DNA of 64,000 bases from the NCBI RefSeq assembly GCF_023278565.1, contig NC_064680.1, positions 2,232,001 through 2,296,000 of the forward strand, written 5' to 3'. Positions within the stretch are counted from its first letter, which is position 1. The number at the start of each line of letters is the position of its first letter. Position numbers and translations under genes: made by a program. The stretch comes from Colletotrichum lupini (lineage: Eukaryota > Ascomycota > Sordariomycetes > Glomerellales > Glomerellaceae). The notes under the pieces are model-generated. The model did no database searches. It was not told the origin of the DNA and was given only the letters and a program-made list of their open reading frames with translations. Of the stretch, positions 35,310 to 49,298 are shown piece by piece.

Positions 35310-36884
35310 TCACTCCATCTCCAACACGGCAGGAGCCTTGACTTCCTTGCCGCTGAGCTTCTCCAGACCCTCGCCGCCCTATGAACCATGAATATTAGTT
35401 TTTGCATACACCATGTCAAGAAAGTGACGACTTACGTAGCTGAAGAGAGGGGAGATCTCGACGCCATCCTCCTCGCTCGCGCCGGTCACAACAGCACCGG
35501 CAGCCTCGAGCCAGCGCTTGCCCTGAAGCATGATGTCGCGCTTGCTGGTATCGGGGTCATCCTCTCCCGTGCCGCGGGCATTCTTCAGCGGCGAGAACTC
35601 GTCCTCGCGCTTCACCTCCATGGAGGCGAACTTGTTGAGGTCCAGCATGGGGAAGACGTCAAAGACGAACTGCTCCAGCTTGATACCGTTGGGCTTCTCG
35701 GGCTTGACAGTCTCGCCGGACTTGAGGTCGGCGTAGGGAATCTTCTTGCGCGCAATGTGGTGGGGAAGCTTGTGCGCCCACTGAGGGATGCTCTCCAGGA
35801 AGCGGAAAGAGTAGTAGTGGTTGACAATGTTGGCAGCGCGGAACTTGAGGACTCCGGGCTGCTTAGTATCCTGGGCTTCGGCCGTCTCCTTGTCAATCTC
35901 GGAGTATTCGACAACGTCGGGCTTGCCATTCTTGAGCAGAATCAAACCAACAGACTCGGTGGCATTGCGCTTACGCACCACCTTGGTGGTGATGTCGACA
36001 TCCTTGGATGCCGAGAAACCAATGAAGACGGGGTCGGCGACCTTTACCAGGCAGTTATCGACACAGTAGGCGTGGATGTGCTCAATACCCCTCTTGCGCA
36101 TATCGCCCATGACGTCTGACACAACCAGCGCCTGGTAGATACCTCCGTTGCCATCAGGGGCAACGGCAACCTTCCCCTTAGACTCGAGCAAAATATTGCC
36201 CTCGTTCGAGATGCAAGGCAAGACACCCTGCTCAAAGATGAAGACGTTGGCCTTGTCAAGGCCAAAGTAATTGTTCTCCTGGAAGTACTTCTCCGTGGGG
36301 CCGCGAGTGGGGCCGGAGGTCATGACGTACCACGGCACGACGGCGCTGCTGGTGCCGGCCTTTTTGGCGGCAAGCTCCTGGACCTTACGAATACGCTCTG
36401 CCTGGATCTGGAAGAGTGACTTTTGGCTGGGAAGGCCAATATCGTAGCAGCCCTTGGGTGCTGAGCTGCCCAGTCTGGTGCCCTGACCGCCTGCCATCAG
36501 CACAACAGCCACCTTGTTCTGTCCAATCAGTTCGAGACCCGACTGATACCACTTCTCAATGTCTTCGGTCTTAGAATCGAGGATACTGGCGGTGGCAGAC
36601 TCGGGCAACGGCTCGAGGCCGGATTGGGCGGATGCATCTTCTTCGGTCTTGGGAGGGTTCAGAGCGCGGTCGGTGATCTTGTTGATGTGCTCGGGATCGA
36701 AGCCAGACAATTGCTCGAAAAGAGTTGCCTTCTCAGAGGTAGGAAGGTCATTGTAAAAGGTGAAGACGTGGTCTTGTCCAGCTTTGGTGTACTTCTCCTT
36801 GAGTTGGGTAAGCTGCTCGGCAGAGGGCTCGGTAGCGGTAGGCTTGCTGGAGCCAATGTTGAGAGCGGACTTGATGGCTTCCAT
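35310..36884 (-). CDS. UAP1: UDP-N-acetylglucosamine pyrophosphorylase
   Basis: Makes UDP-GlcNAc from UTP and GlcNAc-1-phosphate in the cytosol, the precursor for chitin, N-glycans and GPI anchors (yeast QRI1). Exons 36884-35436 and 35378-35310. The UTP-binding loop is [29 protein letters not shown], the PDGNGGIY segment and the uridine-side [10 protein letters not shown] segment follow. Spliced, the C-terminus ends in VLEME. The start is placed at the ATG of [11 protein letters not shown]; the open frame continues 14 codons further upstream but only to a GTG. Confidence 0.96.
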
Positions 36885-38884
36885 GATGGGCCAGGAGGAT
36901 ATCGCGGTGGAAGAGGTTTCGAGCACGGCGATTAGAGCTAGAGAATGGTCAGAGGACGAGCTGATTTGATAAAAGCTACGATTTCAACGTGGAAATAAAT
37001 AGGAGAAGCAAAAGGCGGAGTGGAAGTAAACAAGTGAGGTCGCCAGGAGGATAGCTCACCTTACTTGTAGTCCCCGCCGAGGACCCCTCAATGGTCCAAA
37101 TATAGTGCTGGAGGGAGTGGGAGCTGCTTGCTGGGATGACAAGGTACCCGCCATATGCCCGGTGCGATGGATTGGACAAGTCGGGTTGCTTTCAGACTTG
37201 GTGGGATGGGACCCCCTCATTCCAAGGCCGCAAGGCGTCTTCAGGGCATGATAGGTCGCTTTCGTCTGGTTGCCCCTCACTCCAACTCGTTTGCAGGGGA
37301 CACTCAACAACCAGCCACATCAGCACATGGCCTTGGAGGCGTCTTCAAGTGCAACATCCTGCGGGTGGGAGAGGCAGAGTTAGTGGTGTGGGAGGGTCTC
37401 GGATACGAGCAAAAGCTTTTCGGGTTGTTATTGTTGTTGACGATGATGATGATGATGAAGCTGAATACTCGGCTCACGTAAGAAACTTGACGATGGGCGC
37501 TACGTCGGGTGGGGGAATCGGGGCTGTGCGACGTGGCGTTCATCCTTGGGTTCTAGTGAATCTAATTCATTAGCGAGGACTTAGGAGCACCAGGAACCAA
37601 AAACCAGAAATCGCCCCAGTTCTGTAGGCAAATCTTGGCATTTTGGCCATGTCATGAAGTAGTAAGATAAGTCAACCAGAGTTACTAAGGTAGACACTTG
37701 AAGTTGTCGATTAGGGAGAATGAGACGCGTTGTGGTCGGGCGGACAGGGGAATGGAAGGCGCCGTGCCATGTGTAATGGAAGACACGACGCCTCAGGTTA
37801 AAGATGAAGGATCTGAGGCTCAAGGTAAGGTACGTCAAGACGCTTGCAACGGCAACTACTTTGGGCACGTCAACACCACAGTCTCATCGTTGGCCTCATC
37901 ACCAGCATTCAATGAGACGGAGACATGGCAGCCTGTCATATGGATATTGTGCTTCATTGCAGTGCTCGGAGGCACGTTGCACTCTCCCAGCTACTCCTTT
38001 CGAACGGGTGCATGGAGGGCTGAAAACGAGGCAGCTTCCCCATACTTTAGAGGAAGGACGAACAAGCACCTTGCAAGATATAGGCAATTAACCTTTGATT
38101 TCCGTTCGAATGCCACGAGGTTAAAACCATAATTGTAAATAGATATATGCCGTGAATTAGAGATATAAATCAACAAGATCCCGTCACTTCTTCATCGACC
38201 TTGTGTTTCCCGTCTTCTCCCTCCCTGCCACTCTCTCCTCCAGACACATTTACTAACAATGCACGTCACTTAGGTACATCGTACACACACAACAATAGAG
38301 CACACTCTTTCTCTCTCTGTCCGTCATCGCTCCTCACGGGGAAAAGACTCTCGTGCCTCCCTTCTGCACCCCTGCCGGTGTCCAATGCAATGCGGCAATG
38401 CCCCTCCCCATCCCGATCTTTTCGAGGCGGCCGGCACTACTTGCCTTACCGCCCCTCCATCTCCCCCAGCGTCAGCGTCGAGCAGTACCAGCTTCCCCCT
38501 AGCTGGCCGCTGCCATGCCGCCAGGGCTCCGTGTCAGTGTCAGGTAACCCCCCAATTGCCCCCATCCACACAGTATCAGCCGCTAGCCGCGATACACGGT
38601 ACAGGGGACTGGTGGACAGTGCCACTGTGAACCGAACAGCACCGCCAGAGTCTGACGAGTCTGCAATACTGCTAGTACGACTTGTGCCTGGGCTTGTCAA
38701 CATCGCCGCCGCTGAGAACACAACTGCCGAGATTTTCATCCCTCCTTCTTATTCCCTTCTTGACCGACATATCCTTCCTCCCAACCGACCGCGCCAGAGA
38801 GGACTAGCGAAAGGTTTCCTCCTTCGCTTTTCTTCCACTCTTCCGCAACTTCCACTTTCTTTTCTTTCCCGTTTGCCAGCGGCG
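36885..38884. other. Intergenic region, divergent UAP1 / FN3-protein upstream sequence
   Basis: 2 kb without a supported gene. Five GAT units lie at 37442-37456. The last 700 bases are CT-rich and happen to be open in the frame of the next gene, but look like leader sequence. Confidence 0.55.
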
Positions 38885-41800
38885 ATGTTATGGACCCTGT
38901 TCATGAAATTCCTCCTCGTAAGCTCCCTCATCGCCTGGTGGCTCAAGCGACCGAATAGCCGTTTCCAAAAGTTCGTTCTGGCCGCCGCCAGCCTTGCAAC
39001 ATTCTGGGTTATCGCTCCCATTTACGCACAACTTTGTCTCGCTTGGTCCGTACATTACACCCGTGAGGGTATTCGTTATTGGAGTCTGGATGAGTTGCTT
39101 GTGCGGCATGCCAGTATGCTGGTGACTCTCGCCGCGGTCATTTGGTCAGTTTCACCCACGCGCCTCTTCCCCTTCCCCGCCTTGTCCTGCTGTTCGCTAG
39201 CGGTCATCTCGACACGTGCGACTCCTCTGGCAACATTTTGCTGACAGTGTGAAGGCTGCTCCGTCGCGCCTGGCAGACTCTTTGGAAACCGACAACCGAT
39301 CTCATCAGCATCCTTGGAGTGGACGTTCCCGAGGCCCCCGATGTATCCTTGGCCGGAATTCGACCCGACGCGGCGACTCTCAACTGGACGCGACCGACGC
39401 ACAACCGACCTGTACAGAAATTTCTGATCCAGGTCAATGGCGTAAATGGTTGGTCTTTGTTCGACGCCTTAGGTGGTCGTGGAGTACGAAACTGACATAT
39501 TTCACAGTTGGCGAATCGAGGCAGGAGGAGACGGCTATTACTGTCACGGGTCTGAGGCCCAATCACTGCTATAACATACGAGTCATTGCCGTTGGACCAA
39601 ATAACTTCCAGGCAGGTAGCCAGGTCATAAGACTGCGTACCTATCGATCCGACGGACGGCCAGAACTGGGCAATTCGAGACTACCTGACAGTTTCCAAGA
39701 TCAAGACCCACGACCAGGACAAACTCCGTGCGTCGAAGACAATGGCAGTCGTAGCCAGGTGCCCACCATCGAAGCGGCGCCGTCTCTCGAAGGCGGATCC
39801 GCCGCTGCGCGAGACAACACTTCCGGCCAGAGGCGCAACACTGTCAATCGCAGGCACTCCCCGTCCATAGCAAGTCAGGAGCAACCATCAATCAAGGATT
39901 TTTCCAGCGACCACCCTGAGGCGTCGCTCAAGGAACTTGCCGACACCTTGGAACGGTCGAGGAAGGAGTTTGTGGAGACAGCATCCTTACATGCAACCGA
40001 AGAAAGCGAGTTTAGACAGCTCGAAGAGCGGTTGAAAAAGGAAAAGGAGGAGAAAAAGAAGATTCAGAAAGAGAAGGACGATAACACCGCGCAGTTGAGG
40101 CAAAAGGTCAAGTCTACCGGCGAACAGATGAGACAGGCCACCAAGGAGAAGGCGCGGAAGGAGAACCTGTTGAAGGAGAAGCAAGAAAAGCGCAAGAAGG
40201 CGATGGACAACATCGAGAAATGTGTTGCTGAAGCCAAATCTATGCGCAAAACTCGCGACGGGTTTGCGTCGGAAAAGGAAAGTCTTGCGCAGAGCCGTGA
40301 TCTCAAGATCAAGCACCTGGATGAGGAGAACTCTGCCTTGCAAGATGAATATTCCCAACTCGAGACCGAATACAAGGAAAAGAAGGAACAACTCAAGGAG
40401 CTTGAGGATGCACGCAGAAAGCTGCCTGGTGGCGAGGAAGACGACACTTGGCGAGAGGATGACCGGAAAATGAAGAGAGATTTCGAGATGAAGCGCCGAG
40501 AACTTCAGAGTCAACTCATCATGGAGAATAGGAAGGCTCAACAATTTGAGGGTCACATCCACGTCCTACATGCCCAGGTCTACACCCAGAACCAACAAAG
40601 CATGCAGTTCTACAATCAGGCGAATTCTTCCGGCGTCGAATTTGATCCGAACGCCTCGGCACAAATTAAGCGTCGAAGTCGCACCGGCAATGCTCTTCCC
40701 AACACCGTCGCATCGCCGACGGGCCCTTTCTCAGCCTCGGATTCTCCCTTCGACCCTCCGATCGGGTTCACCAGTCGAGCCCCGTTCTCGCACTTCTTGG
40801 ATATGTCTGGAGGCGAGGCCTTTGCGAGCGACCAATTCTCTGATGCTGATATCAGGGCTCTCACAGGGAACGCACCGCTCAGCCCTACGGCGGCTGCCCT
40901 GCTACCTTCTGGCATCTTGGGTGACGACGAACCTAGTAGCCCTGACTCTCTCTCGCGCAGAAGCCCGTTTGTTCCGGGGTACGAAGATGACGCTCAGTCG
41001 CCAGGATCGTCCAGACGCTCGAATAGTGTTCCTTCTAGCCCCCCTGGATCATCGCATGTCACCGCTTTCCCACCCTTTGCACCTGACAACGGTGATCCCT
41101 CGTCTCTCAAAGACATCACGTCCTCGCCCGGGGGACAGCCATCGCCAGCTGCAAATGGACACCGGTTCACGGACCTGATTCATTGGCACAGAACTAAAGG
41201 CTCTAAAGCTGCTGATGATGGTGGCCCCATGCTGGGAAGCCTAAAGCATGGCCAGAGTCAGTCCTTCCCTCGGCAGACCGATGAACTGGATGGAACCAAT
41301 CGACGCCGAACCAGCTTCTCATCCTACACCCAGAACCGGAACTCTGCTGGACCTGACACTCTTGAGGCGGCGAGCGCATCGAACCTGGGACGCAGCATGT
41401 TTTCATCGGCTCGCAGGTTGATACCATGGAATTCGTACGGGGACCGAGATCCAAGCAGCCCTAGACCGGCTTCCATGGCCTCGGCGGACTTGCCACGACC
41501 GTCCACCGACAGCGGATCCATTTGGAATCATCCAGCTGATCGAGGAAACCGATTTTGGTCACCAGCTGACGGGCGTTGGGCGTCACGAACTCCATCTAGA
41601 CGACCCTCCCTCCACGGCTCGCCAGCGGCTCTCAAAACGACACTGGCTTCAGCCGAAGACGAGATCCTGGATCATGAAGCCTTGAATGATCCTCAAGTCT
41701 CGCCCAGTCAGGTTGGCGTCATTGGCAGTCGACCACCAGCCAGTAAACAGAACTCAGACAACAAATCCTTGTTGAGCAAGAGCTTAAACCCAGCAGCGCC

Positions 41801-42503
41801 GACCTTCTCTATTGGGGGACTATTCCGCAGTAAGGATAAAGAAAGTGACTCAGGCAAAGAGAAGGACAAGTCCAAGTCCAAGGACAAAACTAAGGACAAA
41901 GCCAAAGACAAGGACGCAAAGGAAAAAGGCAAGACGAGGGATGTTTCTACGCCCAGCCTAGACCTGCCGCAAGGCTACGATGCGTCTCCAACAGAGTCCA
42001 GAAAGTCCCGCGATGCCTTCTCTGTCCACACACAGGCATCGGTCACCGAATCTCGGGAGTCTTTGACTCTTGATAGGGCAGTCTCCAATACACTTTCTGA
42101 CTCCAATATCAAGGACCAGGAGAACGCCTACAGGAAGCTCTTTAGGAAAGGCAGCTCCAGCAAGTTCAGTCTTTCGTCTCGTCTAAGCAAGGACTCGAGT
42201 CTCTTTAAGAAAGGGCCTGGGAGCACTACGAACTCGGACAAGAACTTGTCTGCGGATCGATCCAGCTTTGGTGACATTGACGACTTTGGCGAGGAGGGGT
42301 TGCTTGGACGAAGCTATGAAAGCGTCACCAGCAGCCCGTCCGCAGGCCCTGCCAAATCCAGAGACGCCAAGGAAAGCAGAATTTCTGGCTGGAGCAGCAA
42401 GTTTTCTATGAAGAAGAAAGGCAAGGATAACCGAGAAAGCCTTGAGTTCCACCAGGTTACCCCCGAGGGCGAGGTCGAGGGAGAAGACAAGAAAGACGAG
42501 TGA
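38885..42503 (+). CDS. Large FN3-domain, coiled-coil membrane protein of unknown role
   Basis: Exons 38885-39144, 39255-39448 and 39508-42503 give 1149 residues. Three hydrophobic segments lie at about 1-20, 31-52 and 73-88. A fibronectin type III domain lies at about 105-195 (PEAPDVSLAGIRPDAATLNWTRP, then ITVTGLRPNHCYNIRVIAV). A long Lys/Glu coiled coil spans about 289-510, and the rest is a Ser/Pro-rich disordered half with a Lys/Asp repeat near residue 930. The N-terminus therefore probably anchors an FN3 plus coiled-coil scaffold in a membrane. Intron 1 needs the donor GTCAGT and an AAG acceptor 10 bases past a CTGAC branch site; the nearer CAG would break the frame. Fungal relatives exist to my knowledge, without a settled function. 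Confidence 0.8.
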
Positions 42504-43231
42504 ATCCAGCGGATCTGTCGGGGTCAGACAGTCGAAGCGATGTAGTGTTTGCAAAAATCAGTAAAAATAAAAGATTAGGCGTTCCAAAAGCAACATTGTC
42601 TCAGACACAGATAATCGAGTGAAAATGACGAGATACCCATCTAATCTACTATTTTTCGGTAACACTTGGCTAGAGTAATACGGAGCACTGTGAAACCTCA
42701 ATGTGCTTACGCCAAATGCTGTTCAGGCGGCTGCTTTCTTAGTGTCTAGGTATTGCGTTGATGTTTGCTCACTCACATTGACACCAAGTAAGGTAGGCGG
42801 TGGGCCCAACAGCCGGCGGCAGAAAGTCTCAATTGGCAAGCTCCTTCCGAAAGCACGGGTCACATTTCGCGAGAGGAACGAACGGGTAGCTGTAGATTTA
42901 CCCACCCAGATCGAACCACCCGCGCAAGCCCGCCGCCCTCTGGGAATCTGCCGACGGAACCATTGAACGAAATTCAAGTGACACGATTTGTCGTCATACA
43001 TGCAACGAGGACGTACAATCGAGTTCAAAGCCTCGTTGTCGTTTTGATGAATCCGTAAAACAATCTCTCTACGAACCGTCATCGGAAGAAACAAACCGGG
43101 CCGCCCGACCCTCCGAAAACGCCGGCCGTCCACCTTCGAACTCTTTCTTCCCCGATCCCTCGACCGACCAGACGGCCGACCCGAGCAAGCGGACACTCCT
43201 TCACTTCCCATAATCTTTCTTCCGCCAATTG
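42504..43231. other. Intergenic, FN3-protein 3' flank and CMC1 promoter
   Basis: No gene or clear signal beyond an AATAAA-like string near 42563 that may serve as a polyadenylation signal for the upstream gene. Confidence 0.5.
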
Positions 43232-43936
43232 ATGGCCGCGATGGCGGCTCAGAACCCGACCGGCGGCGCCCCCGCGGACCTGCCGATGCCCTCGCGCAAC
43301 CCGCTCCCCCTCTCGGCCTCCCAAGAGGCGCAGATCAGAGACATTTACCACGCGCGCGTGCGGAACGCCTGCGCGCCCGAGATCAAGGGTTCGTTCTCCC
43401 CCTGAAGTCACCTCATACCGTTGTCCTCTCTCCTTTCTCTGTAGCTCTCTCCGGAGATAATGCCCTCCTTCAAGTCCCCATTCTCCCGAAGCCTATCATA
43501 GCCCGTCCCTTACAAATCCTCCACGTCAAGAAGCTTCCTTGCAAAGAAAGAAAACGCCGGAAAGATATAGATACTAACAAACAAAAAACCAACAGCCTTT
43601 GCAGACTGCGCCCTGAACCGCACCTTCACCGTCTCCTTCGTCTGCCGCACCCAGCTCCGCGCAATGAACGGTTGCATGAAGGCCCACGCCACCCCGGAGG
43701 AGCACGACGCCGCGCGCGAGGAATGGTTCGCCAAGCGCATGGAGCGGCAAAAGGAGCGCGAGCGCAAGGCCGTGAAGAAGGCGCAGCAGGAGGACTTTAT
43801 CCGCGAGTGGTGGGGCCTGCCCGAGAAGGACGCCGAGACGAGGAGGAAGGAGGAGGAGAAGATGAGGCTGGGCGAGCGCGTGGGCGGGTACGCTGCGAGG
43901 GATCGGAAGGGTGTTGCGGCGGAGGAGAGGCGGTGA
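43232..43936 (+). CDS. CMC1: CMC1-family twin CX9C mitochondrial protein
   Basis: Small intermembrane-space protein of the COX assembly/copper handling family, imported by Mia40. Exons 43232-43388 and 43596-43936 give 165 residues. Cysteines at 47 and 57 and at 69 and 79 form two exact C-x9-C motifs. The first pair is completed only by splicing, which validates the intron (donor GTTCGT, branch ACTAAC, acceptor CAG). The Arg/Lys/Glu-rich C-terminal tail of about 85 residues is longer than in yeast. A second ATG is at codon 4. Confidence 0.88.
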
Positions 43937-44383
43937 TGGCTGGAGGACTGACTGATATGGGGGAGGAGGGTCGTTCGGGGAGGGGGCGCGGATTTTGCCC
44001 GTGTCAAGGAAGAAAAGGGGGATGGAGATGCATATGTTGGGCGTTCTGGATTTATGGTTTGGGACACCCTGCTCTATGGCGCGGCCATTCGGCTTGTACA
44101 AATACACACACAAACACAACATTTCACATCATGTAGACTATATCAATCCAAAAAGGGGGACCGAAGCCTGGAGATGGCGGTCATTGTCACGGGTACCACA
44201 ATGGCCTCAAGTTTTCAGCTCTAGCTGGGTGTATCATTCCTCGAGTCTGTTCGCTCATGATCTAAGCTTTTTGATCTATTTGGCAACCCGGCTTGGGTAT
44301 GCCCGTTTTCTTCATAAGATCCTCCACCCCTGAAAACGCCGAATTCCATTCTAGAAACAAAAGTACGACCGAATAGGGGTCCA
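43937..44383. other. Convergent intergenic region, CMC1 / LYS1
   Basis: About 450 bases of 3' flanks. Nothing recognised. Confidence 0.55.
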
Positions 44384-46071
<1,688 letters not shown>

Positions 46072-46718
46072 GTTTGCGACTTGGATTGAACTGTTTGCGA
46101 CTACAATTGATTGCTGTTGCTGGAGAGGAAACTACGAAAGTTCGAGGCGGGAAGTTGAGGATGATGAAAGTTGAGTGTGGGGCAATGACTCCAAAACATC
46201 CCACCTTGTGTGTGACTCTTCTGTCCTGTATCCGTAGGGGACTGATTATTTCACCGCTTATCGGAGCGCGGGGTAGGCCTGGTACCTATGGGATGGCAGT
46301 TGCTAGTGAGGTGAACCCAATTTCTTCCCTTCTTTTTTTTTTGGCCATCCAGGCGAATAGAATCTCTGCCTCCGACGGATGAGATTTTTTATTTTCTCAT
46401 TTTTTTTTTGCGACATTCTGCCAAGCATGAACTTCCACCACTCACGCAGCAGCGGGTGACGCCATGCAGGTACCGGCCGAAGCTGCACCGTCGTCTCCAA
46501 CGCTCTCTCGCTTTCGGGCAGGTCACCAGTGGGCCAATCAGACGGACTCGCCGATATCGCTTGACCTTGATATTTCCATGCTTTCCATGGCACTTGATGA
46601 CCATGCATAGGTATTGTACATTGAGAAAACATTGATCGAGGTTTTCTGAATCAACTTTGTCTGGATTTGGTGTTCAATCTCTACACCGATGCTCTAAGGC
46701 AGCATGGTGCATTCGTAT
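46072..46718. other. LYS1 promoter / D-amino-acid oxidase 3' flank
   Basis: About 650 bases holding two TGACTC cores (46186, 46213) and T-rich runs near 46330 and 46390. No gene. Confidence 0.6.
46186..46218. promoter_or_regulatory. Two TGACTC cores upstream of LYS1
   Basis: TGACTC at 46186-46191 and 46213-46218, 115 and 142 bases upstream of the ATG. These are Gcn4/CPC1 half-consensus cores in a gene expected to be under general amino-acid control. Neither is the full TGACTCA. Confidence 0.35.
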
Positions 46719-47885
46719 CTAAAGCCGCGGCATGAATTTTGAGTCTCCCAATAATTCAAGTACACCCTCAGCTACACCCCAGGACATCTCGAACCCCCTG
46801 CCCCCCAGACCATAAGCATGGATTATGGTGCGCTTCTCTCCCACCTCTTCTCTTTCTAGCCTCATGCCGCCCTTTCGAGTCGGCCGTCGGCCTACGACAT
46901 CTTTGAGGACGCGAAACTCACCATCGTCCCCAAGGATCTTAGGATATGTAGCAGCGAAGTGTTTGAGGAGCTTTTCCCGCACTTCTGGCGACGGTTCAGT
47001 GTCCCAATTGTCAGGTTCCTTTGTGCCACCCACGATCGTGCCGCCATCGAAATTTCGAGGCACGCAGAATGTCCAAGATCCATCAGCATTCTGTCTTGTC
47101 ACGGTTGCTGGGCTGAAGTTGGCGACAGCACACGTTTGACCTGAAGAACCTCATCAGCAAAGTCGCCAAAGTAAGTTGGATGTCAGTGGCCGATATACCT
47201 CTCGTGATGAATGAGTTTGGGTCACCAAATCCGAAACCAGAGCAGTTGACTACATGTCTCACGTTCGGCAACTCTTTCAGTGAGAACGCCTCACGGGGAT
47301 CCCTGAGTTCTCTGCGGAAGATTTGGCCGCCATTCCAGGAGAACTTGCGAAGGAGGAAGGAGCAGTAGACCATGGGGTTCACACACCATGTCTTGTACTC
47401 GCATCCCCACTTCACCTTGTCATCTGGGTATTCGGTTGGGTTCAGGAGCCGGAAGTCTACCAGTCCCAAGCTCTGGGCCTTTTCCTCGCTGAGAGCTTGG
47501 TATTGTGGCGGAGGATCATCGAGGTATTCAATACCAGGCATGAAAGTAATACCGGCTTCAGGATTGCTCTTCACCTGGGACTCCATGTGCCGGAACGTTC
47601 TGAGGGCCATCGCATGATCGCGCTGTTCCATCTCGTTGGCCGGTATGACCCAACGGTTGTGAGCGCCGCCCCATTGTGAGGTGTAGTTGATTGAAGCTTT
47701 GCTGTCAACGGTCTCAAACGGACTCGGGAAATCCTTGGCCACTATTGCTACTTTATGGCCCTCTTGCTGAAGCCTTACAGCAGTGCTCAACCCGATCACA
47801 CCGGCTCTGTCTTATGTTAGCGGCCACTCAGATCTGAAGAGGAGGAAGGGTGCTTTGGTACCCAATCACCACGATTTGTGCCATC
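46719..47885 (-). CDS. FAD-dependent D-amino-acid oxidase
   Basis: Oxidative deamination of D-amino acids (or D-aspartate), usually peroxisomal. Exons 47885-47863, 47806-47199 and 47140-46719 give 350 residues. The FAD loop VVIGAGVIGL is created by joining a 23-base first exon to exon 2. INYTSQWGGAHNRW, VVNCSGFGFGD, TRGQTC across intron 2, and IIHAYGLGGRGFEMSWG near the C-terminus are family hallmarks. The protein ends in PRL, a weak PTS1-like tripeptide. The substrate class (neutral or acidic) cannot be told. Confidence 0.92.
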
Positions 47886-49298
47886 TCGCAAAAGTATAAA
47901 CCTGCTGAATACGGGGGGGGGGGGGGGCGTCAACCGTGTCAAAATGGTCGATGACAAAAGTTGTGAGTAGTACCATGAAAACTAAGTCGGCTTCTTACAC
48001 GGAGCGAAATCGACCTACTCGGATGGCGGGTCCACCAACAATAGAATGTAGTGCGCCGACCATCGGAGACAGTATCGGCGACGCCCGGCCCCAGAAGCAT
48101 CGCCCGAGCCCGGGGACTCCGGTCAAGAAACCGACAGAATCTCTAGTTAGCCAACCGATCACGGCCGGTCTTTTTCCCGATCGCCTTCACCTTCCTCCCA
48201 CCCATTGGTGCTTCACGGCAACCTTCGAGCTAGGCGCTGAACCACAGTACCCCAAGACACCTCCACCCTTGGAAATGTTGCTTGCTTATGACCGTCTCAT
48301 CAATCCACAAGACGCAAGACCGAAACCTATAAGTTGTCTCACGGGCAGACCCATGACTTCCTGGACCGAAAAGTTGACCTTTGTAAAAACAGAGATGGGT
48401 CGATGATTTTTTTCTTTCGAAGCCATGTGGAACGTGGACACGCACTTTGAGCACTTCCCACACGATCGGCGGATGCAATGTGCCTCAACGGCCCCGGCTG
48501 GGACAGGGTAGTCTCCCGCGTTACATTCTCGCTTCGATGCCCGAAGACCTTGCACCGTCGGCATTCTCGCAAATCCCCAGAAACCCCATGCCCAAAGGAA
48601 ACATCAAGGGCGGTCAGAGTTCAACAAGATCAATAGAGTGACCAGCCAATTTGGGGAGCTTAGCCAATGGCACGAAGTCTCCCGCCGAACCAACCCCGCG
48701 CGCCTGTCTCTCACCACCCTGGTCTCGGCGCCTAGAATGCAGTGTGATTGTCTGGCTGATTGGCCCAGCCTGCAACCTTTCACAATCTATTTTCGTCTAC
48801 CCATTTCGACCACCACCATCCTTTCCCCCCTTCCGGCAGCCCCTCCATCCTCTCTTTGGCTTCACGGTTCACCCACTCACCGCGGCCCGTCTGTCGAGAA
48901 GCCCAGCGCTTACACTGGCCTTCCCGTGGGTGACCTGCCGCCCTGTACCACGCGCAATAGTGCCGCTGTTTCAAAGGGGGGAGGAGAGTAAGGTAATTCG
49001 TATATACACTCTCTTGGTATCTTTGGTAGTCGTATGTTTACACGGCTTTTCTCTTCCTTTCATCTGTGCTGTCTACCTAGTACTGCAATAATAAACTTGT
49101 TTGTTGTTTGCTTGGTGCCCACTGGGTTGGATATCATGCATTGGTAGCAGCTGGACTACCTGTTCTTCATTCCTTTCAGGCCACTCCCCCCTACCCCCAT
49201 ATTTCGTGACCAGACTTGAATATCATTAACACGCCGGGGGAGAAAAAAAATCAACGACAACATTCGATTCGAGATAATCCGCCCCAGCATAGCCCAGT
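47886..49298. other. Intergenic region with a poly-G run
   Basis: 1.4 kb between divergent genes. It holds a 14-base G homopolymer (47914-47927) just upstream of the oxidase start. Only short frames otherwise. Confidence 0.55.
47914..47927. repeat. Poly-G homopolymer, 14 bases
   Basis: An uninterrupted run of 14 G about 30 bases upstream of the D-amino-acid oxidase ATG (poly-C on its coding strand). It could be an assembly or length-variable site. Confidence 0.85.

Noticed and set aside
38201..38884. In-frame 228-codon extension upstream of the FN3 protein
   Set aside because: It begins at a non-ATG codon, is CT-rich low-complexity Ser/Pro sequence like a fungal leader, and the hydrophobic start at 38885 looks like a true N-terminus.
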